The notes under the pieces: model-generated | What the model saw: the letters and a program-made list of their open reading frames with translations, nothing else | Told to the model about the DNA's origin: nothing | Database searches by the model: none | Shown here: one piece after another, positions 22,079-29,192 of the stretch | Layout of the letters: each line of letters opens with the position of its first letter | Numbering within the stretch: the stretch's first letter is position 1 | Assembly (NCBI GenBank): GCA_964538345.1 | Contig: CAZIFF010000009.1 | Location: forward strand, 1-30,341 | From: JAGOTN01 sp964538345 | GTDB lineage: Bacteria; Patescibacteriota; Minisyncoccia; Phycocordibacterales; JAACPR01 | Direction of reading: 5' to 3' | DNA: 30,341 nt | Made by a program: the position numbers and the translations under genes

Positions 22079-22855
22079 ATGAATAGAACATTTACGTTTA
22101 AAAAAAGGTCTCGGCAAGCAGCCAGAGAATCAGTTTGCGGTAAAATGATTGACCGCACAGATAAAAATCTTTCCATGGACATCCTTAGGGAAATTATGGA
22201 CAGGGTTACAAATATACTTCTCCTGGCAGAGTGTTTCGGGAATTTCAATGTGTCTCTGATTCGTATCCTACCCAAAAAACATGGTCAATCCATGGACAAG
22301 GGGCGTGTTTACATCAAAGGTATAAGTGGGGCTGTAGTTAGTTTGGTAGTCTACGTCCGTGGATTTGATTCAAAAGTAGAAATTAGCATCAGAAACGCAG
22401 ACGAGCAGGTCTCACTTCCTCCAGCGGTTCTGGAAGCTGCTCTTTTGAAATTGGACCTTGAAAGTCCAAGGATGTTCTTCCAGCACAGATATCACAGCTT
22501 GCTCCAGTCCAGGTTCAGCAGCCTGGAATTGAAGGGGGAACAAGTTCTGACTCAGGAAATCCCAGAGCCTCCAATGTCTGGTGATACTCAAGCAATAAAC
22601 AAGCCAGCAGATGACCCAGAAGAACAGTTTGAGGGATCCGAGTCTTCTCAGATGGCCCAACTCGCTTTCATTATTTTCATGTTTTCTATTTTGATGAATC
22701 GTGACAAAGAAGAAAGATCATTTGTGCCAGAAAAAAATCAACCCGAAATTACCCCTGAATTCCTTGAAGGGCTTTCCATCGATGAAGTCCTGAATCTGGG
22801 CTTAAGACACGCCCGAGTTTTGGACATGATCAGAGAAGAAATTCGTGCTCGATAA
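22079..22855 (+). CDS. Orphan protein of foreign composition, 258 aa, unknown function
   Basis: I do not recognise this protein. The coding region is clearly richer in GC (near 45% by eye) than all around it and uses GGG, CTG, CCC and GTC codons that the neighbours avoid. The N-terminus is basic (MNRTFTFKKRSRQAARESVCGK), followed by a helical DILREIMDRVTNILLLAECF, a strand-rich region about 55-100 (RVYIKGISGAVVSLVVYVRGFDSKVEISIR), a disordered acidic linker (EIPEPPMSGD to GSESSQ), a short hydrophobic helix (MAQLAFIIFMFSILM, near 206-220) and a C-terminal helix pair with LSIDEVLNLGLRHARVLDMIREEI. A perfect -35/-10 pair and a terminator enclose the single gene. The ATG at 22079 is chosen because it follows the promoter; an ATG 36 nt upstream falls on the -35 box. 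Confidence 0.72.
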   Translation: MNRTFTFKKRSRQAARESVCGKMIDRTDKNLSMDILREIMDRVTNILLLAECFGNFNVSLIRILPKKHGQSMDKGRVYIKGISGAVVSLVVYVRGFDSKVEISIRNADEQVSLPPAVLEAALLKLDLESPRMFFQHRYHSLLQSRFSSLELKGEQVLTQEIPEPPMSGDTQAINKPADDPEEQFEGSESSQMAQLAFIIFMFSILMNRDKEERSFVPEKNQPEITPEFLEGLSIDEVLNLGLRHARVLDMIREEIRAR

Positions 22856-22866
22856 TTTGTTTTCAT

Positions 22867-22900
22867 ACTTACGACGCTTTGTATCGTAAGTTTTTTCTTT
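22867..22900 (+). terminator. Intrinsic terminator of the orphan gene
   Basis: Stem ACTTACGA (22867-22874) pairs with TCGTAAGT (22884-22891) around a 9-nt loop, followed by a T-run (22891-22896) and CTTT. It starts 11 nt after the orphan's stop. The reverse strand has no U-run after the stem, so it works only in the plus direction. Confidence 0.82.
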
Positions 22901-23768
22901 AAAACAAACTCAAAAAATCATTTAGTATATCTTTATGAATCACTAGTGTTGGAAATTCCCTTTTATAAATTTCTTTAGTTAGACCAGAATCATATTCCAT
23001 CCATTTCTCGCCACTTTCATCTGGTTTTAAAAATACAAAACCAAGTTTTTTGCTTATTCCATAAATTGGAGTTGAGTCCCAAGGAGTTTCAAAAGACGGA
23101 TCAAGAAGAAGGACATTCATCTCCCCTTTCCATAATCTTGAAAACCAAGTACCGATACTTCCACCATCAATATGAATATCTTTGAATAGTTTATTTGTTT
23201 TATCTTCTAGCTCAGAAGTATTTTTAGGAAAATTCCTACGAAGCAAAAAAGATTCTTTAATATCAATTTTTCTATTTATATCATTCAAATGCTGACTAAC
23301 ATCAAATGCTGATATTCGGTGTACAGAATTTGTATTAGGTCTATAACCATAAACTTCTAATGTATTAACATCACCTATCCAAGCAGAAACAACCTCGGTA
23401 TCTACTACCAAAGAAATCATTGTTGAAATACCATGTGACTGCTTTCGAACAAAAGCACGAGTACCATCAAGTGGATCAACTGTAAAATAAATATCTCTTC
23501 CAACAATCTCACATTTTTTATTTAAACTTTCTTCTCCAATAATTCCAAAATCTGGAAAACATTCTCGCAAAGATTTTTCATAAATTGCTTGCGCTTTTGT
23601 ATCAGCAGTTGTAAACAAATCATTCATCTCTTCTTCACCATAACCATTTTTAGCAGTCGCCTCAAAAGCAAATCTTTCATTTCTGATAATAGTCAGAGCT
23701 CTACGCACAAGCTCTTTTAAAATAATTCCTACTGCATGTTCATTTAGTTTAAAATCAAAATTATTCAT
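22899..23768 (-). CDS. Inositol monophosphatase-superfamily phosphatase (IMPase/CysQ-like)
   Basis: A 289-residue Mg-dependent phosphatase. The metal-site motifs are GEES (78-81), VDPLDGTR (97-104) and PWDSTP (229-234; W-D of the third motif). Members act on inositol phosphates, 3'-phosphoadenosine 5'-phosphate, fructose bisphosphate or nucleotides; which of these applies cannot be decided here. The N-terminal segment with a FTTADTKAQAIYEKSL helix is the normal start of the fold (DxxTxxD-like). The ATG overlaps the end of the ABC-F gene in an ATGA junction if the frame discussed under the gap is right. It is the last gene of this minus-strand run, facing the orphan's terminator. Confidence 0.87.
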   Translation of the reverse strand: MNNFDFKLNEHAVGIILKELVRRALTIIRNERFAFEATAKNGYGEEEMNDLFTTADTKAQAIYEKSLRECFPDFGIIGEESLNKKCEIVGRDIYFTVDPLDGTRAFVRKQSHGISTMISLVVDTEVVSAWIGDVNTLEVYGYRPNTNSVHRISAFDVSQHLNDINRKIDIKESFLLRRNFPKNTSELEDKTNKLFKDIHIDGGSIGTWFSRLWKGEMNVLLLDPSFETPWDSTPIYGISKKLGFVFLKPDESGEKWMEYDSGLTKEIYKREFPTLVIHKDILNDFLSLF

Positions 23769-25278
23769 TTAATAATTTTAACATTTTTAAAAGAAAAAGN
23801 NNNNNNNNNNNNNNNNNNNNNNNNNNNNNNNNNNNNNNNNNNNNNNNNNNNNNNNNNNNNNNNNNNNNNNNNNNNNNNNNNNNNNNNNNNNNNNNNNNNG
23901 CTTTTGCAATCACAGGAATATGTCGGAAATTTATGTGGTTAGTTGGCTCATCTAAAATCAAAAGTCCTGGCTCTAAAAGCACCAATCTAGCAAATGCTAC
24001 CAGTCCTTTTTGTCCCTCTGAAAGCAATCCAATTTTTGTTCTAATAATTTCTCCGTGTATTAAAAACCCTGCTGCGATAGAACGCATTTCTTCTTCGCTC
24101 TTCTTTCCAGAAACAGCCATTAAACAATCAAAAACACTTTGATCAAAATCTAAGTTTGAAAAGTCTTGTCTATAATATCCAATTTGCACACCATCGGTCA
24201 CCTGCTCCCCTTTTGCGTGCCCAGAAGCTAGTGATTCAAGTAAAGTAGTTTTTCCAATTCCATTTGGACCAATTATTTGTAGATGTTGTTTTCTTTTTAA
24301 AAGGAAGTCACACTTCACATCTTTTGGCTGATGATCACGAATTACTTTATAAGAAGTTAATTTCAAAACTTCTGTTGGCAATTCTTTTTGTACTGGAATA
24401 ATAAAAGGACGAATTGTTTTATCCTCTTTTCTAACATCAACTTTATTTTCTTCTGCCTCTTCAGCTTTTTCGCGCATTCTTTTTGCAACCAAACGCATTT
24501 GCCCTCCTTTATTTGCAAAGAAGTTGGCTTTATCTTTATTAGCTTGAATTTCTTTTTCAAGTTGAGCGTTCATTCTTTTTTCTTTCAAAACTCTTGCAGA
24601 AATTTCTTCTACTACATCGTGATAGTTTCCTGTGTATTGTTCAATATTTCTTGTTTGCACATTTAGATAAAGCACACCGTCAGTAAAGGCATTTAGAAAA
24701 TCAGCATCATGGGAAATCACAATCACAGTTTTTTTATATTCCTTAAGAAAATCTGTTAGATGTGCAATACCTTCTTTGTCCAGATTGTTTGTAGGCTCAT
24801 CAAGCAAAAGCACATCAGGATTTTGAATTAGCGCAGAAGCTAAAAGCAAACGCGCTTGTTGCCCTCCAGAAAAACTTCCAATAATTCTTTCTTTGAAAGT
24901 TTTCGCTACATCTTCATTTTTAGGAGCAAGATTTACAACCTCAAGAACAGCATCAATCTTTGGATCAATAGCATAAATTTTTTCTGAAAAACATTTTTCA
25001 AAAAATTCGCGGACTGTGAGAGTTAGTTCATCACGAGGAATAACCTGCCGTGAAATCGCAATACTTGTGCGAGGCATAATGCTAATAATTCCCTCATCTG
25101 GTTTATATTGTCCTGTAATCAAACCAAAGAGAGTACTCTTTCCTGCGCCGTTTTGACCCATCAGAGTAAACTTAGCCCCGCGGCGAATAGAAAAACTAGT
25201 TTCGATTAAAATCGGCTTGTTGGCACCATGCTCGTAAGAGACATTATTAAAAGTGATTAAACCTTCATTTCTTGACAT
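23761..25278 (-). CDS. ABC-F family ATPase, interrupted by an assembly gap
   Basis: A soluble protein with two ABC domains and no membrane part, as in ABC-F translation factors, which act at the ribosomal exit site. Domain 1 has Walker A GQNGAGKST (41-49), signature SFSGGQQAR and LLLDEPTNNLD, then VISHD. A charged linker (about 230-285, VLKEKRMNAQLEKEIQANKDKANF) corresponds to the P-site tRNA interaction motif region. Domain 2 has GPNGIGKTTL, signature LLSEGQKG and LLILDEPTNHINF, after which 100 N begin. The end is uncertain: with an unsized gap the last residues may be in the frame ending TAA at 23761 (FLLKMLKLLNE) or the one ending TGA at 23765-23767 (FKNVKIIK), which would give an ATGA overlap with the next gene. 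The final H-switch histidine is in the gap. Confidence 0.88.
   Translation of the reverse strand: MSRNEGLITFNNVSYEHGANKPILIETSFSIRRGAKFTLMGQNGAGKSTLFGLITGQYKPDEGIISIMPRTSIAISRQVIPRDELTLTVREFFEKCFSEKIYAIDPKIDAVLEVVNLAPKNEDVAKTFKERIIGSFSGGQQARLLLASALIQNPDVLLLDEPTNNLDKEGIAHLTDFLKEYKKTVIVISHDADFLNAFTDGVLYLNVQTRNIEQYTGNYHDVVEEISARVLKEKRMNAQLEKEIQANKDKANFFANKGGQMRLVAKRMREKAEEAEENKVDVRKEDKTIRPFIIPVQKELPTEVLKLTSYKVIRDHQPKDVKCDFLLKRKQHLQIIGPNGIGKTTLLESLASGHAKGEQVTDGVQIGYYRQDFSNLDFDQSVFDCLMAVSGKKSEEEMRSIAAGFLIHGEIIRTKIGLLSEGQKGLVAFARLVLLEPGLLILDEPTNHINFRHIPVIAKXXXXXXXXXXXXXXXXXXXXXXXXXXXXXXXXXXLFLLKMLKLLNE
23800..23899. other. Assembly gap, 100 N
   Basis: Exactly 100 undetermined bases. This is the usual placeholder for a scaffold join of unknown length, so neither the distance nor the reading frame across it can be trusted. 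It removes the end of the second ABC domain of the ABC-F gene. Confidence 0.98.
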
Positions 25279-25317
25279 GTAGCGATACAGCTTACACTAT
25301 TTTTAGATTATTTGCAC

Positions 25318-26343
25318 CTACTTTCTTAGAGAAAAATAAATATCTACCAAAGCAAAAAAGATGCTCACAGAAAGTGGCCCAAGCAAAAATCCAAGTGGAC
25401 CAAAGAAAGCAAACCCACCCAACACAGAAAGAAACACAATCAACGGATGCAATTTCATTCCCTTTCCAACTAATTTTGGACTAAGAAAATTATCTATCAT
25501 GCCCACAGCAACTGCTCCCCAAACAAGTAATCCAATTGCATTGAAATCACTTCCTGTAATAAATAAGAAAATTATTCCGGGCAAAAGCACTAGAGCTGTG
25601 CCAACTCCTGGAATAAGCGCAGCGATTGCGGCCACACTTCCCCAAAGCACAGCATTCGGCACACTAAAAATAGCAAAACCAATTCCAGTGAGAATTCCTT
25701 GAATCAAACCAATCAAAAGACTTCCCTTGATTGTTGCAGATACAGATGTTTTTAATCTTGAAATAATCAGTTCATCATCTTTATCACTAAGCGGACTCAG
25801 CTCAACAAAATAATTTTTCAATTTATGACCATCTTTTAATAAGAAATAGAATGCCGCAAGAAAGATAAAAATATTTAAAATAATTTTGGTAAAACTTGAA
25901 AAAATCGAACCGAAGTTTTTTATTAAAATTTCAAGACCTTGTTTTGCATAATTTCTAAAATCAATTTTTATATTTTCAGAAATTGGAAAGATACTTCTAA
26001 TTTTATCTAAAATATTTTCAGAATGATTAACAAAATTATCAACGCCACCAGATACCACATGCTTATAAACATCGGTTGATTGAATAATTATTTGAGTTCC
26101 CAAAAAAGATATTGGCAGGAGAATTATTATAATGGCCACCAGTGTTGTGATTAGGGCAGAAAAATTTGGTGAGTTTTCGAAGAATTTCAAAACTCGAAAA
26201 TAAATTGGTTGAAATAAAAATGCAAAAACACCGGCGACAATAAGCGGATTAAGAAATGGTTGAAATAAAAAGAAAACCACCACAACAGAAGCCAATATAC
26301 AGAGAATCAAAAAATATATTGAGTGATTTTTTGCTTGATCCAT
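25318..26343 (-). CDS. AI-2E family transporter (PerM/TqsA-like)
   Basis: A 341-residue membrane protein with about eight helices. It follows the family pattern: two N-terminal helices (IYFLILCILASVVVVFFLFQPF and VAGVFAFLFQPIYFRVLKFF), a third helix, an amphipathic extracellular region (about 90-150), and the conserved end GLIQGILTGIGFAIFSVPNAVLWGSVAAIAALIPGVGTALVLLPG with the PGVG turn and FLSPKLVGKGMKLHPLIVFLSVLGGFAFFGPLGFLLGPL. Members export or import small molecules, or act as Na+/H+ antiporters; the substrate cannot be told. It starts 2 nt after the GIY-YIG stop, and a TATTAT box 6 nt before the ATG may give it its own leaderless transcript. Confidence 0.9.
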   Translation of the reverse strand: MDQAKNHSIYFLILCILASVVVVFFLFQPFLNPLIVAGVFAFLFQPIYFRVLKFFENSPNFSALITTLVAIIIILLPISFLGTQIIIQSTDVYKHVVSGGVDNFVNHSENILDKIRSIFPISENIKIDFRNYAKQGLEILIKNFGSIFSSFTKIILNIFIFLAAFYFLLKDGHKLKNYFVELSPLSDKDDELIISRLKTSVSATIKGSLLIGLIQGILTGIGFAIFSVPNAVLWGSVAAIAALIPGVGTALVLLPGIIFLFITGSDFNAIGLLVWGAVAVGMIDNFLSPKLVGKGMKLHPLIVFLSVLGGFAFFGPLGFLLGPLSVSIFFALVDIYFSLRK

Positions 26344-26345
26344 AT

Positions 26346-26579
26346 TTATATAATACTCAATTTCTTCTCACGCGACCAGCTTTTTATCTCTGCTTCGCGT
26401 TTTGAGGCATTGCTTCTATTTTTATGTTTTTCTATATAAAGAATTTTCTTAGCACCATGTGACTTTGTGTATGCACTACCAATTCCATCTTTATGCTCTT
26501 TAAACCTCCGATCAATATCAGTTGTGATACCTGTATAAATACTTTTATCAGCACATTCTAAAAGATATACGAAATACAT
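26346..26579 (-). CDS. GIY-YIG endonuclease domain protein (UPF0213-like)
   Basis: A 77-residue single-domain protein. YFVYLLECADKSIYTGITTDIDRRFKEHKDG carries the GIY-YIG pattern (VYLL and YTGIT, with arginine R24/R25 and H29 following) and the C-terminal part ends KREAEIKSWSREKKLSII, as in the small UPF0213/YhbQ-type nucleases. They are thought to cut DNA in repair or transfer but cellular roles are poorly known. The start ATG overlaps the stop of the SRPBCC gene by one base (TAATG), which suggests coupled translation. Confidence 0.9.
   Translation of the reverse strand: MYFVYLLECADKSIYTGITTDIDRRFKEHKDGIGSAYTKSHGAKKILYIEKHKNRSNASKREAEIKSWSREKKLSII
26350..26355 (-). promoter_or_regulatory. 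Candidate -10 box for the AI-2E gene, leaderless start
   Basis: Minus-strand TATTAT (one change from TATAAT) ends 6 nt before the ATG at 26343. It lies within the last codons of the GIY-YIG gene. AT-rich sequence makes chance occurrence possible. Confidence 0.35.
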
Positions 26580-27034
26580 TACAAACTTTCAGCTAAGTTT
26601 TTTAAAGCTTCTAAACCCTTTGGCCACATTTCTTCAAACATTGTTTTATACTCTTTGGCTACATCTTGATCAATAGAAAGTTCTGTACCGCCGTCTTTTT
26701 CTCTAAAAGAATAATTCTCCTCTGCATGTGCCCAATTTTTAACTTGCTCACTTGTAGTATCTATTTCACCCTTATCATTTAACATTCCAAGATGTTCAAT
26801 AGAAATAAATTCATACGGAATATTTTCTTTAATCTTGCTATACATACCACCTTCATTCCCATTTTCATCACAGCCGATAAATTTTATTTCAGAACCCTTT
26901 TCCCAAGAACCCTCATATCTAGATTCTCCATCAAATGCTTTTGTCCATTGTTTATAAGTGTCCTGATTAAGCATTGTTTCCCAAACTTTTTGTTTCGGTG
27001 CATTAATAAAAATCGAAAGATGTATCTTCTCCAT
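26579..27034 (-). CDS. SRPBCC (AHSA1/START-like) domain protein
   Basis: A 151-residue protein with the START-like helix-grip fold of AHSA1-type proteins. The N-terminal strand and helix are IHLSIFINAPKQKVWETMLNQDTYKQWTKAF, the middle has GSEIKFIGCDENGNEGGMYSKIKENIPYEFISIEHL, and the end is the long C-terminal helix KEYKTMFEEMWPKGLEALKNLAESL. These proteins bind small hydrophobic ligands in a deep cavity; no enzyme activity can be deduced. It follows the 45-aa basic protein by 8 nt and precedes the GIY-YIG gene, so it is in the middle of an operon. Confidence 0.88.
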   Translation of the reverse strand: MEKIHLSIFINAPKQKVWETMLNQDTYKQWTKAFDGESRYEGSWEKGSEIKFIGCDENGNEGGMYSKIKENIPYEFISIEHLGMLNDKGEIDTTSEQVKNWAHAEENYSFREKDGGTELSIDQDVAKEYKTMFEEMWPKGLEALKNLAESL

Positions 27035-27042
27035 ATTTTGTT

Positions 27043-27180
27043 TTACTTCCCAGCTAATGCTTTCTTTCGAGCAGCAGGCTTTAGCTTTTTGATTCTAAGC
27101 ATCTCTTGCTTTCTAGCTGTTCTTGTTGGTCCTCTCTTTTGAATTGTTGTCTTTTTTAATGATTTTGCTCTTTTTGCCAT
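27043..27180 (-). CDS. 45-aa very basic protein, probable nucleic-acid binder
   Basis: A short gene of 46 codons including the stop. The product, MAKRAKSLKKTTIQKRGPTR followed by TARKQEMLRIKKLKPAARKKALAGK, has 12 Lys and 6 Arg and a single acidic residue. It has no hydrophobic core, so it probably folds on RNA or DNA, like small ribosome-associated or chromatin proteins. I cannot match it to a named ribosomal protein. A TATAAT box lies 14 nt upstream, giving a leader of about 7 nt. It is the first gene of a unit with SRPBCC, GIY-YIG and AI-2E. Confidence 0.65.
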   Translation of the reverse strand: MAKRAKSLKKTTIQKRGPTRTARKQEMLRIKKLKPAARKKALAGK

Positions 27181-27194
27181 GATTTTATATTTAA

Positions 27195-27200
27195 ATTATA
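27195..27200 (-). promoter_or_regulatory. -10 box for the 45-aa basic protein
   Basis: Minus-strand TATAAT lies 14 nt before the ATG at 27180. A second TATAAT (27209-27214, preceded by TG) is further upstream, inside a small ATGAT/ATCAT hairpin after the toxin gene. Confidence 0.45.
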
Positions 27201-27225
27201 TACTGATGATTATACATCATAAGTT

Positions 27226-27498
27226 TTATTTTAAAAGTTTTTTATAAATATCTTTTCTATGCTTTATGTCTAAAATTTTAATTGTTTTAATATCCGCAAA
27301 CTCAAATATAGCCCTATAATCTTTTGTTATTCTAAAAGAAAACAAAGCATAAATTGTATTTAATTTTTTAGTTTTTAACTTTTTATCAAAAAAATTAATA
27401 GATAAAATATATACTAGATTATCTGCTTTGATTTGAATATTTCTAGGGAGTTTTTTAAGAGATTTTAAAGATTTTTTAGTAAATAAAATCTTTAGCAT
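27226..27498 (-). CDS. Type II toxin, RelE/ParE family
   Basis: A 90-residue basic protein with the RelE/ParE pattern: an N-terminal strand and helix pair (MLKILFTKKSLKSLKKLPRNIQIKADNLVY), then KLNTIYALFSFRITKDYRAIFEFADIKTIKILDIKHRKDIYKKLL, in which R-(x)-DYR-x-IF and the C-terminal HRKDIY are characteristic of mRNA-cutting RelE/YoeB/StbE proteins. It should cleave mRNA on the ribosome when free. The ATG overlaps the antitoxin stop by one base (TAATG), the classic arrangement of coupled antitoxin-toxin translation. Confidence 0.83.
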   Translation of the reverse strand: MLKILFTKKSLKSLKKLPRNIQIKADNLVYILSINFFDKKLKTKKLNTIYALFSFRITKDYRAIFEFADIKTIKILDIKHRKDIYKKLLK

Positions 27499-27698
27499 TA
27501 AGCGAGCTTTTTAATTAAACTTCCTTTGCCACTGTATTCAAACTCTCCTTTATTTTTAGACAATTTATTCATTTGTTTTTCAAAAGTCTTTTTATAATTA
27601 CCTTCTGTGTCCAGAGAAACAGCACTAAAGGAATTGGCTTTCAAAACCTTGATTGTTTGTCGAACTTTATTCAGCTTTTGTAATTCTTTTGTGGTCAT
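27498..27698 (-). CDS. Antitoxin of the RelE-type pair
   Basis: A 66-residue protein directly upstream of the toxin gene. It begins MTTKELQKLNKVRQTIKVLK and ends GSLIKKLA, with SFSAVSLDTEGNYKKTFEKQM in the middle. I cannot assign its DNA-binding fold from sequence alone; the identification rests on the gene order, one-base overlap and size. The extended -10 box at 27709-27717 overlaps an upstream in-frame GTG (27722), so the ATG at 27698 is chosen as start. Autoregulation by the complex is expected. Confidence 0.7.
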   Translation of the reverse strand: MTTKELQKLNKVRQTIKVLKANSFSAVSLDTEGNYKKTFEKQMNKLSKNKGEFEYSGKGSLIKKLA

Positions 27699-27708
27699 TT
27701 GTATTTTG

Positions 27709-27717
27709 ATAATACCA
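27709..27717 (-). promoter_or_regulatory. Extended -10 box of the toxin-antitoxin operon
   Basis: Minus-strand TGGTATTAT (TGN plus TATTAT) ends 10 nt before the antitoxin ATG at 27698, leaving about four bases of leader. Confidence 0.5.
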
Positions 27718-27776
27718 CCCACAAGAACAAAGAAGCAAGTAATAATTTTATAAATAATTTATTTAAAAATCACTAA

Positions 27777-28328
27777 TTATTTAGAAACTATCCACAATGG
27801 TTTTTTCTTCAAAACTTTCTGATAAATCGCGCAATCTTCTGTATGCGCGCCTTCTAAAATTCCAATACTCATCAGAAATTCGTTTACTATTTCTCCACCT
27901 GTAAATTTAAAAGTCTTTTTGAAAATCTTTACCCACTCATCTTTAGTTTTCGGATGATGTGATTTCAGCCACTTCTCAAAACTGCCAAAATCTTTTTGAA
28001 TCTTCAAAATAGTCTTCGCATTTTCAACTGCTGCATTTATTTTTAGTCGATTACGAATAATTCCAGCATCGTTCATCAAACGCACAAAATCTTTATCATT
28101 AAATTTTGAAACTTTTTTAATATCAAAATTTTTATAAGCTTTTCGAAAATTTTCTTCTTTGTTCAAAATTGTCTCCCAACTCAAACCAGCTTGATTAATC
28201 TCTAAAATCAGACGAGCGAAAAGTTCATTGTCATCATGAATTGGAAAACCATATTGAGTATCATGATATTTTTTGTGAATATCTTTTTTATGATCTGGCG
28301 CAGTTAGGATGAAGTTGCAGTAGGACAT
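27777..28328 (-). CDS. tag: DNA-3-methyladenine glycosylase I
   Basis: A 183-residue base-excision enzyme that removes 3-methyladenine from DNA. The Tag pattern is clear: C4 near the start, KKYHDTQYGFPIHDDNELFARLILE with H22, catalytic E43 with INQAGLSWETIL (W51), and the zinc-site end EGAHTEDCAIYQK with His and Cys, which with C4 and H22 forms the zinc snap of the family. The size is that of E. coli Tag. It follows the TraB/TIKI-like gene by 7 nt, without a promoter or Shine-Dalgarno site of its own, so it is the last gene of that unit. Together with the alkyltransferase domain protein it gives this genome two alkylation repair functions. Confidence 0.93.
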   Translation of the reverse strand: MSYCNFILTAPDHKKDIHKKYHDTQYGFPIHDDNELFARLILEINQAGLSWETILNKEENFRKAYKNFDIKKVSKFNDKDFVRLMNDAGIIRNRLKINAAVENAKTILKIQKDFGSFEKWLKSHHPKTKDEWVKIFKKTFKFTGGEIVNEFLMSIGILEGAHTEDCAIYQKVLKKKPLWIVSK

Positions 28329-28335
28329 AATTCGA

Positions 28336-29163
28336 TTACAACTCCTCTATTAAAACCCTAAGTGCCGCCTCTTGCTTAACCGCATGAGCAGAACCATACA
28401 CAACAAATAATCTATTGTGTGTTTTCAAACCTTCTTTAATTCTTTCAAAAATATATTTATCTCTAAAATTACTTGAATTTCTAGAAATTTCATTGATAGC
28501 TGTTTGAGTCTTTCCTTCCCAAGGAATTGGATCCACTTGTCTATTATATTCTTCTGAATCTATATCTAGCTCAGAGAATATCTCCTCTACATACAAATCA
28601 ATCTCTGTAGATTCCCAACCACTATCAATACGAAATCTATTTATGTATGGTTCTAAATATTTTTTACATTCGTCTAAGTTTCTGTTTTTATTTTGTCTTT
28701 GATATTGATCAATGTCTCTATAGAGATAGAAATAAAAAATATCCTTTTTAGAAAAACCTTTTTCAAGAAGAAAATTTATTTCCTCAGAAAAATTTGGCTC
28801 AGGTGATTCGAAATCTATTCCTGCATCAATAGCAAGTTTTAATGCAAAATGACTTTCTCCTTCTGTTTTTAAATCTTCTAGACTTTGATCTTTAAAAAAT
28901 GCGCGAGCTTTGTCTTTATTATCATTTACCGATCTCCACCCTTCTATATAAACCATATCTGGTTTTAATAAATCAAACTGAGCTTTTATCTCATCGAAAA
29001 TTGGATCCTCAGAATCATTTGTGTGTGCAGAACCAAAATAAACAAGCACTTTTTCTCCTTTTTCTATTTTAAAAACATAAGTTCTCTCAGATTCAGAATG
29101 AGCAAAAAGAGTATCGCGATATTGTTCGCTTGTAAGTATAAAATTTTCTGGTGACGCAGACAT
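28336..29163 (-). CDS. TraB/TIKI (GumN)-like domain protein
   Basis: A 275-residue soluble protein. A pair of GSAH motifs stands near the two ends (44-47 in LVYFGSAHTND and 257-260 in VVYGSAHAVKQ), with an acidic DMVYIEGW (E74) after the first. This is the layout of the TraB/PrgY/TIKI superfamily, whose GxxH histidines and glutamate form a putative metal protease or hydrolase site. The central part is helical and acidic (EEINFLLEKGFSKKDIFYFYLYRD and DLYVEEIFSELDIDSEEYN). No signal peptide or membrane segment. Placement in this superfamily is based on motif spacing only; a diverged hydrolase of another family is possible. Confidence 0.58.
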   Translation of the reverse strand: MSASPENFILTSEQYRDTLFAHSESERTYVFKIEKGEKVLVYFGSAHTNDSEDPIFDEIKAQFDLLKPDMVYIEGWRSVNDNKDKARAFFKDQSLEDLKTEGESHFALKLAIDAGIDFESPEPNFSEEINFLLEKGFSKKDIFYFYLYRDIDQYQRQNKNRNLDECKKYLEPYINRFRIDSGWESTEIDLYVEEIFSELDIDSEEYNRQVDPIPWEGKTQTAINEISRNSSNFRDKYIFERIKEGLKTHNRLFVVYGSAHAVKQEAALRVLIEEL

Positions 29164-29192
29164 ATCTAGAGGTTTAAAACCTAAATGCCATT

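Noticed and set aside
22412..22660. Antisense frame within the orphan gene at 22.1 kb
   Set aside because: The plus-strand frame has a promoter, terminator and full-length coding; the antisense one has neither.
25302..25316. Second Fur-type box before the ABC-F gene
   Set aside because: Only one half matches (TGCAAATAAT on the minus strand); the other half has three mismatches, and chance matches are common in such AT-rich DNA.
27720..27776. AT-only hairpin as terminator for tag
   Set aside because: The stem is made of A-T pairs only and no U-run follows in a convincing position.
29165..29180. Palindrome AGGTTT-A-AAACCT before the TraB/TIKI-like gene
   Set aside because: Short six-base arms, single occurrence, no promoter-like placement; likely chance.
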